This document shows, one piece after another, positions 62,232 through 64,000 of a stretch of DNA of 64,000 bases. The stretch comes from Spirochaetaceae bacterium (lineage in GTDB: Bacteria; Spirochaetota; Spirochaetia; Treponematales; Treponemataceae). The notes under the pieces are model-generated. The model was not told where the DNA came from, made no database searches, and saw nothing but the letters and a program-made list of their open reading frames with translations. The stretch is taken from positions 62,001 through 126,000 of the forward strand of contig JAFZVC010000026.1 in NCBI GenBank assembly GCA_017618015.1. Direction: 5' to 3'. The position numbers and the translations under genes are program-made. Numbering within the stretch: the first letter of the stretch is position 1; every line of letters starts with the position of its first letter.

Positions 62232-62609
62232 ATGTGTAATAATAAGAATAGCATTCTCGGAAAAATCAAATGGGACTACAATTATTCCGATAGCGAACTT
62301 CTCGCTATAATAAATAATAAATCCTCTGATTCCAACGTAAGACGTTGTTTTTTTATTAAAAGTTTGCAAACTTTGACATGGCAGGAACTTGTCGCATTGT
62401 GGGGCATTAGTGAGTGCGACAGGCTGTATGATGACAAAACCAGGAAAGGGCTGTTTCCAAGACAACTGAGGGAAGTATATGACGGAGTATTCGAGCTATT
62501 ACGAAACAAAACTTTATCCCATACAGAACGAAGTCCTGAAGAGCTTGAGCGATTTAAGACTACCGTTCTATTTAACAGGCGGAACCGCATTAAGCAGAGG
62601 GTACTATAA
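62232..62609 (+). CDS. Small protein preceding AbiEii-like toxin (antitoxin candidate)
   Basis: 125 residues, basic C-terminus (FKTTVLFNRRNRIKQRVL). A central segment (SLQTLTWQELVALWG) looks like a helix-turn-helix. It overlaps the nucleotidyltransferase by 131 bp in a different frame, more than usual. GGAAG upstream favours this ATG over one 15 bp earlier. In AbiE systems the antitoxin precedes the toxin; here the pairing is inferred from position. Confidence 0.6.
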   Translation: MCNNKNSILGKIKWDYNYSDSELLAIINNKSSDSNVRRCFFIKSLQTLTWQELVALWGISECDRLYDDKTRKGLFPRQLREVYDGVFELLRNKTLSHTERSPEELERFKTTVLFNRRNRIKQRVL

Positions 62610-63228
62610 TCACCGTTATTCTGATGACCTTGATTTCTTTGCAAACGATGACAAGGCTTTTCTGTCACATGCGGAGCTATGTATTGACCGACTTATAAGC
62701 AGCGGTTTCAAAGTAGATGCGGAGCCGTCAAATTCAGACAGTTTTTCACGGATATATGTAAACAGGAATACAAACGGATTGAATCAAGAAGGATTGAAAA
62801 TAGACTTCGTGAACGATGTCAGCGTTCATTTCGGTAGCATAGAGAATACCCCGGTTTTTTACCGTACTGACTCTGTAAGGAATATCTTATCAAATAAATA
62901 TACTGCAATATACAGGCTGTCAATAAAGGATGTGGTGGATATTTGTGAGATAGCCAAAAATAATAGTTTCAACTGGAACGATATAATAAATGAGGCTGAA
63001 CAAAAGGAAGCAGGTATAGACCTGAAAGAAGTCGTTCAGATATTCAAAAGTTACGATGATAATTCTTTTAAGAGTATAAAATGGACGAAAGAACCGGATT
63101 ACAAAATATTGAGAAGTACGGTTGAATCGGTTGCGTATGATATGCTGACTTTAGCTGATAATTCGTTATATACGCTCAAACAAGAGAAAAAAAGAAAAAA
63201 GAAAGCTGATTTCGAATTTGAACGATAG
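62479..63228 (+). CDS. AbiEii-like nucleotidyltransferase toxin
   Basis: 249 residues with the nucleotidyltransferase signature YLTGGTALSRGYYNHRYSDD followed by LDFF (about residues 31-54), of the AbiEii/AbiGii type IV toxin family, known for abortive phage infection. A charged tail ends in KKRKKKADFEFER. GAGGGAAG stands before the ATG, so the large overlap with the previous gene seems real. Confidence 0.85.
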   Translation: MTEYSSYYETKLYPIQNEVLKSLSDLRLPFYLTGGTALSRGYYNHRYSDDLDFFANDDKAFLSHAELCIDRLISSGFKVDAEPSNSDSFSRIYVNRNTNGLNQEGLKIDFVNDVSVHFGSIENTPVFYRTDSVRNILSNKYTAIYRLSIKDVVDICEIAKNNSFNWNDIINEAEQKEAGIDLKEVVQIFKSYDDNSFKSIKWTKEPDYKILRSTVESVAYDMLTLADNSLYTLKQEKKRKKKADFEFER

Positions 63229-63252
63229 TCTTATTTATCGTTTCAAGCTATA

Positions 63253-63287
63253 CAGAGCAGGTTCTTACAGAAATCCGAAGCGGAAAA
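63253..63287. repeat. 35-bp direct repeat, left copy
   Basis: Identical to 63963-63997, which lies at the 3' end of the RHH antitoxin gene. This copy is outside any supported gene and may be a relic of a duplicated antitoxin end or an attachment-like site. Confidence 0.8.
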
Positions 63288-63292
63288 TCAAT

Positions 63293-63327
63293 ACCGCGGA
63301 CGGACTTAAAAACTGTTCCGCCGCGGT
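63293..63327. terminator. Hairpin after AbiEii-like gene, weak terminator
   Basis: ACCGCGG (63293-63299) and CCGCGGT (63321-63327) with an inner CGGA/TCCG stem. The T-tract is weak on both strands; it lies between converging genes. Confidence 0.5.
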
Positions 63328-63338
63328 TTCTGAAATCT

Positions 63339-63605
63339 TCATATAATACAAAGAAGCTCTTCGAAGAATTCATCCGTCTGTTCCTTCTCAAGAAGTACAG
63401 TAAGCTGTGAAGAGAACTCCTCGGCGAATAAATCGTTTATCCTGTCCAGCTCCTCCGACGTCGGATAGGTGTCTGTGGTTGCAAATGGTCGAAGCATCTG
63501 CTCTGACTTTTCGGTTTTAATACCATACTTTCTACGAAAATTTTTGTTTTCGCAGCTCGCTTTTGCGATTGCCTTCAAGAGTTTTGTCTCGTTTGAATTT
63601 AGCAT
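63339..63605 (-). CDS. Small protein of unknown function
   Basis: 88 residues, mixed charge and helical (NETKLLKAIAKASCENKNF, EELDRINDLFAEEFSSQL). A strong AAAGGAG and a TTACAT-N16-TATAAT promoter (minus strand, 63645-63672) support expression. It lies inside the 35-bp repeat pair. No family recognised. Confidence 0.65.
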   Translation of the reverse strand: MLNSNETKLLKAIAKASCENKNFRRKYGIKTEKSEQMLRPFATTDTYPTSEELDRINDLFAEEFSSQLTVLLEKEQTDEFFEELLCII

Positions 63606-63759
63606 ATAATCTCCTTTTCATCACTTTTACTATGACTATATATGATTATAAAACATGAGATTCATTATGTAATTAAAGCAACACTTTAATTGTTTGACTT
63701 AAAACAAATATTAAGGAACATGAAAGACAACGTGTAATGGAATAAAATTCCGGATTTGC

Positions 63760-63796
63760 TTGACTTAGTGTAATACAAGATATACAATGTATTACA
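63760..63796 (+). promoter_or_regulatory. Promoter and operator of RHH antitoxin gene
   Basis: TTGACT (63760-63765) and TACAAT (63783-63788) with 17 bp spacing. The perfect arms TGTAATACA (63769-63777) and TGTATTACA (63788-63796) overlap the -10 region, typical of an autoregulated toxin-antitoxin operon. Confidence 0.75.
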
Positions 63797-63811
63797 TAAG
63801 GAGCTGAAATT

Positions 63812-64000
63812 ATGGCACTGACAGCAACCGCAACATTCAGAACAAAGCCAGAGCTTAAAAGCAGGATTGATTTCCTCGCAAAGGAGACTCACAGACCTAC
63901 GAGCTTCTATTACAATCTGCTTCTGGAAGATTACCTTGATGACATTGAGGACATTTACCTTTCAGAGCAGGTTCTTACAGAAATCCGAAGCGGAAAACAA
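63812..64000 (+). CDS. RelB/DinJ-like RHH antitoxin, 3' end outside window
   Basis: 63 codons visible, frame open at the edge. The N-terminal strand and helices (TATFRTKPELKSRIDFLAKE, RPTSFYYNLLLEDYL) have the ribbon-helix-helix pattern of RelB/DinJ-type antitoxins. AAGGAGCTG precedes the ATG. The last 35 visible bases are repeated at 63253. A toxin gene would be expected just beyond the window. Confidence 0.78.
   Translation, partial: MALTATATFRTKPELKSRIDFLAKETHRPTSFYYNLLLEDYLDDIEDIYLSEQVLTEIRSGKQ

Overview
The window looks like a spirochaete chromosome, most probably a gut or rumen Treponema. This is inferred from the housekeeping genes (coaD, rpmF, acpP, rnc, thrC, alr, mfd), the many short-signal-peptide exported proteins, an LplA-type sugar-binding protein starting its mature part with a Gly-Gly-Lys-Lys-Glu stretch, and moderate-to-low GC. 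No 16S rRNA gene is present, so the genus is a judgement.

Positions 1-22550 are ordinary chromosome. They hold a Glu-Pro-rich lipoprotein (cut by the window edge), coaD, an rpmF-acpP unit, rnc, tRNA-Gly(TCC), thrC, alr, an M16 lipoprotein peptidase and tRNA-Leu(CAG). Next comes a hemicellulose/oligosaccharide locus (9.0-16.8 kb): an AraC regulator with a possible leaderless mRNA, a GH43 glycosidase, a type-B carboxylesterase, a sugar-binding protein and two LplB/LplC-type permeases. A zinc-ribbon membrane protein, a pseudo-receiver protein, an exported protein and mfd follow.

From about 22.7 kb to the right edge lies a large mobile element of more than 41 kb inserted after mfd. Its rightward arm (23.0-32.4 kb) carries parA and parB, two paralogous membrane proteins, a cytosine-5 DNA methyltransferase, a HEXXH protein, a replication-initiator-like gene with an embedded array of 23-bp palindromes followed by AT-rich DNA (candidate origin), two SSB/OB-fold genes and several small membrane or coiled-coil genes. 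Its leftward arm (57.8 to 32.5 kb) encodes very large polyvalent proteins: a 1166-residue protein with two HEXXH motifs, a 5133-residue protein (phosphoribosyltransferase-like, MuF-C-like, zincin, N6-adenine methylase and SNF2-like helicase regions, with a C-terminal clamp-binding peptide), a ComM-like Mg-chelatase AAA+ protein with an extra tail, and a 956-residue LPD/MuF-C-like protein that shares that tail. These fit the class of proteins thought to be delivered with incoming DNA by phages and conjugative elements. A divergent regulatory region at 57.8-58.0 kb leads to a PilZ-domain protein, a possible HTH-PemK-like protein, an exported protein and a toxin-antitoxin-like island (HipA/CtkA-like kinase, AbiEii-like nucleotidyltransferase, RHH antitoxin).

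Two families of dispersed palindromes are found only in the element. One has the core TGCCGCAACGTTGCGGCA (about eight sites, three of them just upstream of the ribosome-binding sites of the giant genes). The other is ACGGGTCA-N7-TGACCCGT (six copies inside the replication gene, two elsewhere). They look like the element's own partition, replication or regulatory sites. No integrase, relaxase, type IV secretion gene or virion gene is visible, so the element probably continues past the right edge.
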